Source of the DNA: an uncultured Rhodospirillaceae bacterium
Lineage (GTDB): Bacteria; Pseudomonadota; Alphaproteobacteria; Rhodospirillales; Casp-alpha2
DNA length: 21,530 nucleotides
Direction of reading: 5' to 3'
Assembly (NCBI GenBank): GCA_913048145.1
Contig: CAJWVP010000009.1
Span: 1-21,530, forward strand
In this document: in pieces, positions 7,499-15,325 of the stretch
Numbering within the stretch: the first letter of the stretch is position 1
How the letters are laid out: every line of letters starts with the position of its first letter
The notes under the pieces: model-generated
What the model was told of the DNA's origin: nothing
Seen by the model: the letters and a program-made list of their open reading frames with translations, nothing else
Databases searched by the model: none
Position numbers and translations under genes: made by a program

Positions 7499-8821
7499 AT
7501 GCACATCTTGATCTGCGGTGCCGGCTTGATCGGCGTGACCACGGCCTATTACCTAGCTAAAGCCGGCCACCAGGTGACCGTGGTGGATCGCCGCGACGGC
7601 CCGGCCGAAGAGGCCAGCTTCGCCAATGGCGGGCAGCTCTCGCCAAGCCATGTGGACCCATGGGCATCGCCGGGGAACCTGAAGCGTATGCTGGGTTGGA
7701 TCGGTCGGCGTCACGCGCCCTTGCTCTATCGTCTGCGCCTTGACCCGCCCTTGTGGGAATGGACGGTCCGGTTCCTGGCCAACTGCTCCAAAAAGAACCA
7801 GGCCGCCAATACGAAACACATGCTTCGCATTGCCATGTACAGCCTTGGCCAACTGCAAGCTCTGCGCGAAGAGTTGGGGATCGACTATGGTCAGCGTACC
7901 GCTGGTACCCTCCATATTTTCCGCTCGGCCGAGGCCTTCGAGAGAGCCCGTTTGCAGGCCCAGCGAGTTACGGATCTCGGCTGCAGCCGGGAGCCCATCG
8001 GGCGCGACGAATGTCTGGCACTGGAACCGGCGCTCGCCCACGCCGCAGACACGCTGGCTGGTGCGTTTCACAGCCCTGTCGACGAGACTGGCAATGCCCA
8101 TGCCTTCTGTCTTGGGCTCGCCGAAAGATGTGTGGCCATGGGCGTGCGGTTCTATTTTGACACATCCATCTCGTCGATCACCCGGCGCGAATTCAAGATC
8201 GTCGACGTCCGCACCACCAAGGGCCCGTTTCGCGCGGATGCCTTCGTGATCGCGCTCGGTAGCTATTCGGGGCTCGTCGCGAAGACCGGGAATATCACCC
8301 TCCCCGTGCAGCCGGTGAAGGGTTATTCTGTGACCATGCCCATTGTTGACGAGGGGAAAGCGCCGATCATGGGTATCATCGACGACGAGCGCAAACATGT
8401 ATATAGCCGCCTGAACGGGGATATCCGCGTTGCCGGCATGGCCGAGATCGGTGGCTTCGATACTTGGATCAATGATGTCCGCACGAGCTTTATCTGCGAC
8501 AGCGCCCTGGATCTGTTCCCAGGCGCCGCGGACAAATCCCGAGCCGAATACTGGGCCGGCCTCCGCCCACAGACGCCGGACAGCGTGCCGATCATTGGGC
8601 GCTCCGGGCTCGACAACCTCTATATTAACACCGGCCACGGGACGTTGGGCTGGACCATGGCCTGCGGTAGCGCTCGGTTGCTCTCGGACTTGATGACTGG
8701 CCGCCCACCCGCCATCGACCCGGAGGGCTTTGATAATCGGCGTTTCTTCGGCGTCGGGCCGGGCCCGGCAAAGAAATCCAAAGAACCGAAACTCAGGAGG
8801 CCACCCCGTTTCCGAAATTGA
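7499..8821 (+). CDS. D-amino acid dehydrogenase-like FAD oxidoreductase (DadA family)
   Basis: A 440-residue DAO-fold flavoenzyme. The FAD motif GAGLIG is at residues 7-12, with the acidic end of the second strand at VVDRRDGPAEEASFANGG. The C-terminal FAD-contact region contains AGLRPQTPDSVPIIGR and INTGHGTLGWTMACGSA. This is the DadA pattern: oxidative deamination of D-amino acids to 2-oxo acids and ammonia, passing electrons to the respiratory chain. Substrate specificity cannot be read from the sequence. ATG 7499 has GAAGG 8 nt upstream. The last 15 or so residues (Lys/Arg/Pro rich) look unlike a family C-terminus and run over the ribosome binding site of the decayed gene that follows, so the native stop may have been lost. 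No alanine racemase or Lrp gene is nearby. Confidence 0.88.
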   Translation: MHILICGAGLIGVTTAYYLAKAGHQVTVVDRRDGPAEEASFANGGQLSPSHVDPWASPGNLKRMLGWIGRRHAPLLYRLRLDPPLWEWTVRFLANCSKKNQAANTKHMLRIAMYSLGQLQALREELGIDYGQRTAGTLHIFRSAEAFERARLQAQRVTDLGCSREPIGRDECLALEPALAHAADTLAGAFHSPVDETGNAHAFCLGLAERCVAMGVRFYFDTSISSITRREFKIVDVRTTKGPFRADAFVIALGSYSGLVAKTGNITLPVQPVKGYSVTMPIVDEGKAPIMGIIDDERKHVYSRLNGDIRVAGMAEIGGFDTWINDVRTSFICDSALDLFPGAADKSRAEYWAGLRPQTPDSVPIIGRSGLDNLYINTGHGTLGWTMACGSARLLSDLMTGRPPAIDPEGFDNRRFFGVGPGPAKKSKEPKLRRPPRFRN

Positions 8822-9115
8822 ATACTTCTACGCCAACTTCTCTGCGTAAGCCTACATGGGCTCGAAGAAGCTGGCAGCAGTCGCTGAGGCCTCCGGCGCT
8901 ATCTTTATTCATCGGTCCTTCGATTGGCGCTTGGTCATCAAGGTCGATGGCCCCGGTCCGCTCAATGGGCTGATAGGCGAACGGCGCTCCTATTTTTCCG
9001 GCCGAGAGGCTATGTGTTGGGCCGAATATTACGGCCAACCCGTCATGTAGGGCGTGCCCACACGCCATCACAACGCTTTGGTCTATCCAGCGGCCTGATC
9101 ATCTCCGCTGTTTGA
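8808..9115 (+). pseudogene. decayed 2-hydroxychromene-2-carboxylate isomerase-like (DsbA/kappa-GST fold) gene
   Basis: Translation from 8811 gives SEIEYFYANFSA-stop-AYMGSKKLAAVAEASGA, then RSYFSGREAMCWAEYYGQPVM-stop-GVPTRHHNALVYP. This is the pattern of the thioredoxin-fold HCCA isomerase family (aromatic ring degradation or glutathione-linked isomerisation). The lesions are TAA at 8847 where the family has Tyr, TAG at 9048 where a Glu codon would fit by one base, and a one-base deletion near 9088. After the deletion the frame continues SGLIISAV and then hits another stop at 9113. An intact AGGAGG at 8795-8800 sits 7 nt before GTT at 8808, where the start codon should be, so the start also seems lost. 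Similarity fades after about 9115. The family call is from remembered motifs and not from a search. Confidence 0.72.
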
Positions 9116-9152
9116 GGAATCGGCCTCAAAATCGAAGCATACCGTTTGTCCG

Positions 9153-9395
9153 TCATGCCCGTTTTTCCTTGCGTTGCTGCGCCGTCGCGGCGGGTTTCGT
9201 AATTTGGTTGTCGGTGTCACTGCGCGTGTAGATCAAGAGCCATGGGGACTTCGTTCTTCGGCCCACCATTGATTCTGTAACGTTCATCAACTTGCAATCC
9301 CTCTCGATGGCGTGGTCTTGGCCGTTTACTGCGCGCGTCCCAGTGCTGATCATGGACGTCGCCACATACGTGGATAAGTCAAATATAATTGACAT
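9153..9395 (-). CDS. small hypothetical protein divergent from imuA
   Basis: An 80-residue reading frame whose product I do not recognise. It is hydrophilic, with a Lys/Arg/Gln-rich C-terminus (QQRKEKRA) and no membrane helix or obvious motif. It is listed as a real gene because ATG 9395 has an excellent GAGGGGA 6 nt upstream, and because it faces imuA across the LexA box only 18 nt from its start. Against it: the minus-35 box of the imuA promoter overlaps its start codon, and the gene lies between a decayed gene and imuA, so it may be a remnant. If expressed, it would probably be SOS-controlled together with imuA. That is inference. Confidence 0.45.
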   Translation of the reverse strand: MSIIFDLSTYVATSMISTGTRAVNGQDHAIERDCKLMNVTESMVGRRTKSPWLLIYTRSDTDNQITKPAATAQQRKEKRA

Positions 9396-9417
9396 AGTCT
9401 TCCCCTCAAATTAGAAC
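9389..9417 (+). promoter_or_regulatory. probable sigma-70-type promoter of imuA
   Basis: A perfect minus-35 box TTGACA is at 9389-9394. After a 17-nt spacer comes TAGAAC at 9412-9417 as the minus-10 (4 of 6 consensus bases). The minus-10 shares its GAAC with the first half of the LexA box, the expected layout for repression by occlusion. The inferred transcript would start near 9424 and give a leader of about 30 nt carrying AAAGGA at 9443-9448. Confidence 0.6.
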
Positions 9418-9428
9418 ATAATTAGAAC
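9414..9428. promoter_or_regulatory. LexA (SOS) box GAAC-N7-GAAC
   Basis: The sequence GAAC-ATAATTA-GAAC matches exactly the direct-repeat SOS box known for Alphaproteobacteria. It lies 28 nt before the imuA ATG and 18 nt from the start of the divergent small gene, so bound LexA could repress both. It is the only good match I saw in the window. Confidence 0.85.
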
Positions 9429-9455
9429 ATTAAAGGATTTTTAAAGGAACAATAT

Positions 9456-10406
9456 ATGACGATGCCCGACTCCGCCGGTCGGCAACAGTCGGCCTCACCC
9501 GACGCCTTGGCAGCCCTTCAGCACCAGATTGACAGGTTGGAGCGACCCACTTTGGCCAAGGCGAAGCCCGGTGACGTCTTGACGTTGGGCGTACCCGAGA
9601 TCGACGGACATCTCCCCTGGGGCGGGTTGGCGCCGGCGTCCCTTCATGCCATCAGCGGCGCGGAAAGCCTGACCCCGGCGATTGGGTTTGCCGCGGCCCT
9701 GTTGGGGCGCGCGACACGGGCATCGGGGGCGAAGCGATGTGTATTGTGGTGCCGGCGGGGACACGACCTCTATGCGCCGGGATTGTCGAGTTTCGGGCTG
9801 ACGGCGGCGAACCTGATCATCGTCAACGCGGTCGAAGAGCGTGACCTCTTATGGGCTATGGAGGAAGGTCTGCGGTCCGGCGCCATGGACGCTGTCCTGG
9901 GGGAGCCCCAGGTCCCCTCGCCCACGGCGCTCCGGCGGTTGCAATTGGCTGCCGAGACGGGGGGCTCCACGGCGCTGTTGCTGGATGGCGTGATGCCGGA
10001 TGGAGAAACCGGCCGTTCCATAGGCGCCGGCATGACCCATTGGCGCGTTGGCACCATCGCCGCGCCGGTAGCGGCGCTCGATCCTTGGCCGGGACCGAGT
10101 CGTTGGCGGCTCGAGTTGCTCCGCTGTCGGGGTGGCACGACCGGCAGTTGGCCGGTGGATTGGCACGAGACAATTGGGGGTGAAGAGATAGCGCATAGAG
10201 AACAAATCATAAAAATACGGGAAGAGCATGCCAACGACAACACGGGAACCCCCTCAAGGCGCGGACAAGGGATCGAAACAGGAAGTGGAACGGCGTTCGG
10301 CGCGCCGGGTCGTCTCCGTCTGGCTCAACCGGTTTGCGACGGATCGGCTGCGGCGCTTGCGGATACAGGCGGCGCGGCGGAACGCCGTCGCGCCGCCAGC
10401 GGATAA
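9456..10406 (+). CDS. imuA: ImuA, RecA-related component of the translesion mutasome
   Basis: A 316-residue protein encoded directly before imuB and dnaE2. ImuA proteins are RecA/SulA-like and work with ImuB and DnaE2 in SOS mutagenesis. The RecA-like stretch starts at GGLAPASLHAISGAES (56-71), where the Walker A lysine of RecA is missing (GAESLTPA), as expected for ImuA. Recognisable ImuA sequence continues to SWPVDWHE (231-238). Residues from about 258 on are encoded by bases that also encode imuB in another frame (10228-10406). This tail is low-complexity and looks like run-on translation, so the original stop may have been lost. ATG 9456 has AAAGGA 7 nt upstream. Expression should be induced by DNA damage through the LexA box. 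Confidence 0.9.
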   Translation: MTMPDSAGRQQSASPDALAALQHQIDRLERPTLAKAKPGDVLTLGVPEIDGHLPWGGLAPASLHAISGAESLTPAIGFAAALLGRATRASGAKRCVLWCRRGHDLYAPGLSSFGLTAANLIIVNAVEERDLLWAMEEGLRSGAMDAVLGEPQVPSPTALRRLQLAAETGGSTALLLDGVMPDGETGRSIGAGMTHWRVGTIAAPVAALDPWPGPSRWRLELLRCRGGTTGSWPVDWHETIGGEEIAHREQIIKIREEHANDNTGTPSRRGQGIETGSGTAFGAPGRLRLAQPVCDGSAAALADTGGAAERRRAASG

Positions 10407-11877
10407 CCCTTTGGTGACTGTCGGTGCGGAGCGTGGTAGCTGGACCATCGCCGCGGTCAACGACGCGGCGGCGGCGGTGAACCTGCGCCCGGGCCAGGCC
10501 CTGGCGGATGCCCGTGCCTTGGTCCCTGGCCTGGAAAGCCGCGAATCCGATCCCATCGCTGAGCGCCGGGCCTTGGACGCGTTGGCCGACAGCTGTGGAC
10601 GGTTCACGCCCTGGGTCGCGTCGGAAGGCGACGCGTCCGGCATGTGCGCCGGGCTGTGGTTGGATATCAGCGGTTGCGGGCACCTGTTCGGCGGCGAGGA
10701 TGCGCTTTTAGAAGATCTGCAGGCTTACCTGGACCGGCTTGGCTACGCGCACCGGATGGCTGTTGCCGACACGCCCGGAGCGGCCTGGGCCGTGGCCCGG
10801 TTCGGTGGCGAGAGGCGCGCCCATGTGAAACCGGACGATCAACTGAAGGCCCTGGCTCCCCTGCCCGTTGCCGGGTTGCGCCTAGCGCCGGCCACCGTGG
10901 AAGGGTTGCACCGCATGGGGCTCCGCACTGTCGGAGAACTGCGTGGCGTCGCTCGCGCGCCCCTGGCGGCACGTTTCGGGGCTGGTGTCCTGGATCGGCT
11001 GGACCAGGCCCTAGGCCGGTGGCCGGAGACGATCACGCCGCATCGGCCTGTGCCTGTTTGCCGGGCGCGGCTGAGCTTTGCCGAGCCGATCGCCCATCGC
11101 AACGGCATCGACGCTGTATTGGACAAGCTGTTGGAAACGCTTTGCGCACAGTTGGCCGAGGCTCACGAGGGCGCTCGCTCGGTCCTTCTGACGGGCTTTC
11201 GTACGGACGGCACGGTGGCCGAGCTCCGTGTCGGCACGGGACGACCGGTAAGTGATCCGGCGCATTTGGCGCGCCTGTTCCGGGAAAAACTCGACGGGTT
11301 CGATCCCGAATACGGCATTGAGGTGGCCATCCTGGCCGCCGAGAAGACAGACCGACTTGATCCTGACCAGGCGCCCCTGGATGCATCTGACGGTCAGACG
11401 GATCCGAACCTGGATTACCTCCTCGACCGCCTTGGCAACCGGTTGGGGCCGTCCCGGGTACTGCGGCTGCAGCGCCAGGCTCGGCATTTGCCAGAATACG
11501 CGGCAAAGTCGGTGCCGGCGGCGGAAGCGCCGGCGGCGGTCGACGGAGCCTTGGACGGTGGCCCATTGGCGTCGCGCCCTCTGCGTTTGCTCCCTACCCC
11601 GGAACCGATCCAGGTGATGGCCCCGGTACCGGACCATCCGCCGGTCCTGTTCCGTTGGCGCCAGCGTCCTTATCGCGTCGTCCGCGCCGACGGCCCGGAA
11701 CGGATCGCGCCGGAATGGTGGCGGGAGGACCCGAGCAAGCTGTTCACCGGCGAGATGGAAGCCCGCGACTACTACCGCCTGGAGGATGAGACCGGCGCAC
11801 GGTTCTGGGTCTTTCGGGGGGGGCTTTATCGGCCGGAGAAGGTTGTGCATTGGTATATGCATGGGTTTTTCGCCTGA
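10228..11877 (+). CDS. imuB: ImuB, catalytically inactive Y-family polymerase-like mutasome subunit
   Basis: A 549-residue protein with the Y-family fold. It lacks the acidic metal ligands: the first motif reads VVSVWLNRFATDRLRR (28-43), and where active enzymes have the SIDE motif this one has LWLDISGCGHLFGG (143-156). ImuB is known as a hub that bridges DnaE2, ImuA and the beta clamp. QAPLDA at 381-386 sits where ImuB proteins carry the clamp-binding motif and may be a weak version of it. The C-terminus RDYYRLEDETGARFWVFRGG...WYMHGFFA is the typical ImuB ending. ATG 10228 has GGGAAG close upstream (spacing only 3 nt); GTG 10285 is an alternative and would shorten the overlap with imuA. The stop overlaps the dnaE2 start as TGATG. 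Confidence 0.95.
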   Translation: MPTTTREPPQGADKGSKQEVERRSARRVVSVWLNRFATDRLRRLRIQAARRNAVAPPADNPLVTVGAERGSWTIAAVNDAAAAVNLRPGQALADARALVPGLESRESDPIAERRALDALADSCGRFTPWVASEGDASGMCAGLWLDISGCGHLFGGEDALLEDLQAYLDRLGYAHRMAVADTPGAAWAVARFGGERRAHVKPDDQLKALAPLPVAGLRLAPATVEGLHRMGLRTVGELRGVARAPLAARFGAGVLDRLDQALGRWPETITPHRPVPVCRARLSFAEPIAHRNGIDAVLDKLLETLCAQLAEAHEGARSVLLTGFRTDGTVAELRVGTGRPVSDPAHLARLFREKLDGFDPEYGIEVAILAAEKTDRLDPDQAPLDASDGQTDPNLDYLLDRLGNRLGPSRVLRLQRQARHLPEYAAKSVPAAEAPAAVDGALDGGPLASRPLRLLPTPEPIQVMAPVPDHPPVLFRWRQRPYRVVRADGPERIAPEWWREDPSKLFTGEMEARDYYRLEDETGARFWVFRGGLYRPEKVVHWYMHGFFA

Positions 11878-14800
11878 TGTCCGCTGACCCACCCCCCTAC
11901 GCCGAACTTCAGATCTCGTCCAACTTCAGCTTTCTGCGCGGTGCTTCGCACCCGGAAGAACTGGCGGTAACGGCGGCCGCATTGGGCTTGGTGGCCTTTG
12001 CTGTCACCGACCGCAACAGCGTCACAGGACTGGTCAAGGCGCACCTAGCGGCCAAACAGGCGAGTATCCGGATGATCGTGGGCTGTCATGTGGAGGTCGT
12101 CGACGGGCCGGATGTTCTGATTTACCCCACGGACCGGGCCGCCTATGGGCGGCTCACGCGGCTGCTGACTTTGGGCAAGCGCCGTGTCCTGAAGGGCGAA
12201 TGCGAAATCTTCCAGGCTGATCTGACTGACCCGAACGGGGTGTTCGTCGCCGGCGCCGGCCAGATTGCCTGCGTGGTGGCGCCCACTGAGGTGAATACAG
12301 CATTCGCGAGCGCGCTTCAGAAATTCAGAGATCGATTCAACAGCGACGTTTATGTGGCTGCATCCATTAAATATTCCGGTCGGGACGGGCCGCGCCTGAA
12401 GCGTCTCTCCAAACTGGGCGTGCCCATGTTGGCGACCAACGACGTACACGCCCATGCCTTGGAGCGTCGCGTTATGCAGGATGTGCTGAGTTGCATCCGC
12501 GAGGGCTGCACCATCCATGAGGCCGGCTATCGTCTACATGCCAACGGCGAACGTCATTTGAAGCCACCCGAAGAGATGGTGCGCCTGTTCACCGAATACC
12601 CCGAGGCGATTGCCAACACCCTGCGGGTGGCGACAGCGTGCACCTTCAGTTTGGATGAACTCCGCTACGATTATCCAGTCGATCCGGTACCGGATGGCCT
12701 GACGCCGCAGGCGCATCTGGTCGATCTTACCTGGAAGGGCGCGGAAGCGCGGTATCCGGATGGTATTTCGGAGAAGGTCCGCGATCAGCTCAACCACGAG
12801 ATGGAGCTGATTGGAGAGCTCAATTTCGCCCCCTACTTCCTCACCGTCCACGACATTGTCGAATTCGCTAACTCGTGCGGCATCCTTTGCCAAGGTCGCG
12901 GTTCGGCAGCCAATTCGGCCGTTTGTTTTTGCTTGGGTATTACCGCCGTTGACCCGGCGCATCTGGATCTCCTATTCGAGCGCTTCATCAGCGCCGAACG
13001 AGGCGAGCCTCCCGACATTGACGTGGATTTCGAGAACGGCCGTCGCGAGGAAGTGATCCAATACGTCTATGAGAAATACGGCCGCGACCGTGCAGGCATG
13101 GCGGCTTCCGTCGTCACTTACCGCACGAAAAGCGCCATTCGCGAGGTAGGCAAGGCCTTGGGCGTCTCGGAAGACACTATCATCGCTATGCAAGATGCCG
13201 GTTGGCGGCGGTCTTGGGCGGATGTGGGCGCGAAAGAGATTCTCGACGTCGGCCTTGATCCGAAAAACCCGATGGTGCAGCGGGTCATGACGCTAGCCGG
13301 CCTGTTGCGTGGTTTTCCGCGGCATCTGTCGCAGCACACGGGTGGCATGGTGATAACGCACGGGCTGCTGGAGGAGATGGTGCCCATCGCCAACGCCGTC
13401 ATGGAGGACCGCACGATTATCGAATGGGACAAGGACGACCTGGATGCGTTGGGGATTCTAAAGGTAGATATCCTGGCGCTCGGCATGCTGACTTGCATTG
13501 AAAAATGCCTGAAGCTACTGGATACGCACCACGGCCGCCCCCTCAGCCTGGCCACCATCCCGGCCGAGGACCCGGCCGTCTACGACATGCTGTGCAAGGC
13601 TGATTCCGTCGGGGTCTTCCAGGTCGAGAGCCGGGCGCAGATGAGCATGCTGCCGCGCCTGAGACCCCGGAACTTCTACGATCTGGTGATCGAGGTGGCT
13701 ATTGTGCGCCCAGGTCCAATTCAGGGAGACATGGTGCATCCGTATCTCCGCCGCCGTGACGGCAAGGAAGCGGTGGATTTGCCTTCCGCGGCGCTGCGTC
13801 AGGTCTTGGACAAGACCTTAGGTATTCCGTTGTTTCAGGAGCAAGCTATGAAGATTTCCATCGTCGCGGCGGGTTTCACGCCGGAGGAATCGGATGGTCT
13901 GCGGCGCGCGCTGGCCACCTTCCGGCGCATGGGGGATATCCACCAGTTTCAGAAACGCTTCCTTCGGGGCATGCTCGCCAACGGCTACGAACCCGATTTT
14001 GCGGAACGCTGCTTCAAGCAGATCGAGGGCTTCGCCGACTACGGCTTTCCGGAAAGCCACGCCGCCAGCTTCGCGCTTCTGGTCTACGTCTCGTCGTGGC
14101 TGAAGTGTCACTACCCGGCAGCCTTCACCTGCGCCTTGTTGAACAGCCAGCCCATGGGTTTTTACGCCCCGGCGCAGCTGGTCCGCGACGCCCGTGATCA
14201 CGGGGTAGAGGTCCGACCTGTCGACATCAACGACAGCGATTGGGACTGCACGCTGGAGCCCTTGCCCGGCGGCGATATGGCGCTGCGACTTGGGTTCCGC
14301 CAGATCAAGGGCCTCAAGAAGGCGGAGATGCAGACCCTAACGGATGTCCGCGACGGCCACGGTTTCCGGAGTATCGATGACCTGTGGCGGCATATGGACT
14401 TATCGAAGGCGGCTTTGGAGCGTTTGGCCCGGGCCGATGCATTTACCTCCTTGGGCCTCGATCGGCGTCAGGCCCTGTGGGCGGTGAAGGGCCTGGACGA
14501 TACGCCGCTTCCCCTCTTTCAGCATCTGAGTGATCCGCGGCAGGAACCAAGCGTGGCCCTTCCCACGATGCCCCTGGGGGAACACGTGGCCGATGACTAC
14601 CGGGCCCTAGCTTTGTCGTTGAAGGCGCATCCCCTGGCCCTGTTACGCGGCGAGCTGGCTAAACGAGGGTACCGGACCAGCGATTGCCTGACGGCCCTGC
14701 CCCACGGCCGCCGAGTCCGTGTCGCCGGGCTGGTGACGGCGCGACAGCGTCCGGGCAGCGCCAAAGGCGTGGTCTTTGCCACCCTGGAGGACGAGACTGC

Positions 14801-15026
14801 CATCGCCAACGTGATCGTCTGGCCGCAGGTGTTCGAGGACTTCCGACGTCCGGTTTTGCGTGCCCAGTTGATGGGCGTCACCGGCGAGATCCAAAAGGAA
14901 GGCCGGGTCATTCATCTGGTCAGCGAACGCGTCGAGGATCTGACGCCCCTACTCGCCACGCTGACCACTGTGGGGACCATGGACGACGCGGCCGATATGT
15001 GCATCCGCTCAAGAAACTTTTATTGA
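11877..15026 (+). CDS. dnaE2: DnaE2, error-prone DNA polymerase III alpha subunit
   Basis: The protein has 1049 residues, normal for DnaE2. It is a C-family polymerase that copies past DNA lesions during the SOS response with ImuA and ImuB. The PHP domain opens with SNFSFLRGASHPEEL. The palm carries PDIDVDF (379-385), giving metal ligands D382 and D384, and KVDILALG (529-536) with the third Asp, D531; the polymerase should therefore be active. The OB fold is at GRRVRVAGLVTARQ and onward. The end DDAADMCIRSRNFY is the DnaE2-type tail. I chose ATG 11877, which overlaps the imuB stop as TGATG, because the PHP domain follows closely. The frame is open 27 nt further up to ATG 11850, inside imuB, but that start is unlikely. 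Confidence 0.96.
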   Translation: MSADPPPYAELQISSNFSFLRGASHPEELAVTAAALGLVAFAVTDRNSVTGLVKAHLAAKQASIRMIVGCHVEVVDGPDVLIYPTDRAAYGRLTRLLTLGKRRVLKGECEIFQADLTDPNGVFVAGAGQIACVVAPTEVNTAFASALQKFRDRFNSDVYVAASIKYSGRDGPRLKRLSKLGVPMLATNDVHAHALERRVMQDVLSCIREGCTIHEAGYRLHANGERHLKPPEEMVRLFTEYPEAIANTLRVATACTFSLDELRYDYPVDPVPDGLTPQAHLVDLTWKGAEARYPDGISEKVRDQLNHEMELIGELNFAPYFLTVHDIVEFANSCGILCQGRGSAANSAVCFCLGITAVDPAHLDLLFERFISAERGEPPDIDVDFENGRREEVIQYVYEKYGRDRAGMAASVVTYRTKSAIREVGKALGVSEDTIIAMQDAGWRRSWADVGAKEILDVGLDPKNPMVQRVMTLAGLLRGFPRHLSQHTGGMVITHGLLEEMVPIANAVMEDRTIIEWDKDDLDALGILKVDILALGMLTCIEKCLKLLDTHHGRPLSLATIPAEDPAVYDMLCKADSVGVFQVESRAQMSMLPRLRPRNFYDLVIEVAIVRPGPIQGDMVHPYLRRRDGKEAVDLPSAALRQVLDKTLGIPLFQEQAMKISIVAAGFTPEESDGLRRALATFRRMGDIHQFQKRFLRGMLANGYEPDFAERCFKQIEGFADYGFPESHAASFALLVYVSSWLKCHYPAAFTCALLNSQPMGFYAPAQLVRDARDHGVEVRPVDINDSDWDCTLEPLPGGDMALRLGFRQIKGLKKAEMQTLTDVRDGHGFRSIDDLWRHMDLSKAALERLARADAFTSLGLDRRQALWAVKGLDDTPLPLFQHLSDPRQEPSVALPTMPLGEHVADDYRALALSLKAHPLALLRGELAKRGYRTSDCLTALPHGRRVRVAGLVTARQRPGSAKGVVFATLEDETAIANVIVWPQVFEDFRRPVLRAQLMGVTGEIQKEGRVIHLVSERVEDLTPLLATLTTVGTMDDAADMCIRSRNFY

Positions 15027-15058
15027 GGTGCCGTGACACGGTCGTGTATGACTGGGCT

Positions 15059-15325
15059 ATGTTCAATCTCACCGATTACGCCGACGTCAAGCGTCTGCTG
15101 GGCGAGCTGGAAACCCTCGGGGGTCAGCTCATGCCCAATGAGCTCGAGATGCTGCAGAGCCTTCGTGACAAATACGCTGAGCCCATCACCATCGATCCCT
15201 TCGATGCGGCGGCCCTGAACGTCATGCTGCGCAACATCGAGGTTCGCAAAGATTACGTCTTCGATGTGAAAAAGGATGCGGGCCGGGTCATTGATCTGCC
15301 CCGTAAGGCGGAAGACGACGCATGA
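15059..15325 (+). CDS. small hypothetical protein downstream of dnaE2
   Basis: An 88-residue acidic, probably mostly helical protein I do not recognise. The first half (NLTDYADVKRLLGELETLGG) has a leucine heptad-like pattern. The second half is charged and ends in EDDA. There is no membrane segment or Cys/His motif. It begins 32 nt after the dnaE2 stop on the same strand, so it is probably read from the same transcript. ATG 15059 has no clear ribosome binding site; GTG 15044, 13 nt after GAGGTG, is an alternative start adding five residues. Its stop overlaps the ATG of the decayed gene that follows (ATGA). Codon use fits the neighbouring coding DNA. Confidence 0.6.
   Translation: MFNLTDYADVKRLLGELETLGGQLMPNELEMLQSLRDKYAEPITIDPFDAAALNVMLRNIEVRKDYVFDVKKDAGRVIDLPRKAEDDA

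Noticed and set aside
7553..8638. 361-codon open frame on the minus strand opposite dadA
   Set aside because: It is fully antisense to a clear dadA-type gene, has no family motif, and such long mirror frames are common in GC-rich coding DNA.
11011..11892. 293-codon minus-strand open frame opposite imuB
   Set aside because: Antisense to a well-supported gene, with Arg/Pro-rich composition typical of a shadow frame.
14684..15058. Upstream extension of the 88-residue gene into dnaE2
   Set aside because: The frame is open by chance through dnaE2 coding DNA and is Arg/Gly-rich there; the composition changes to normal protein only after 15059.
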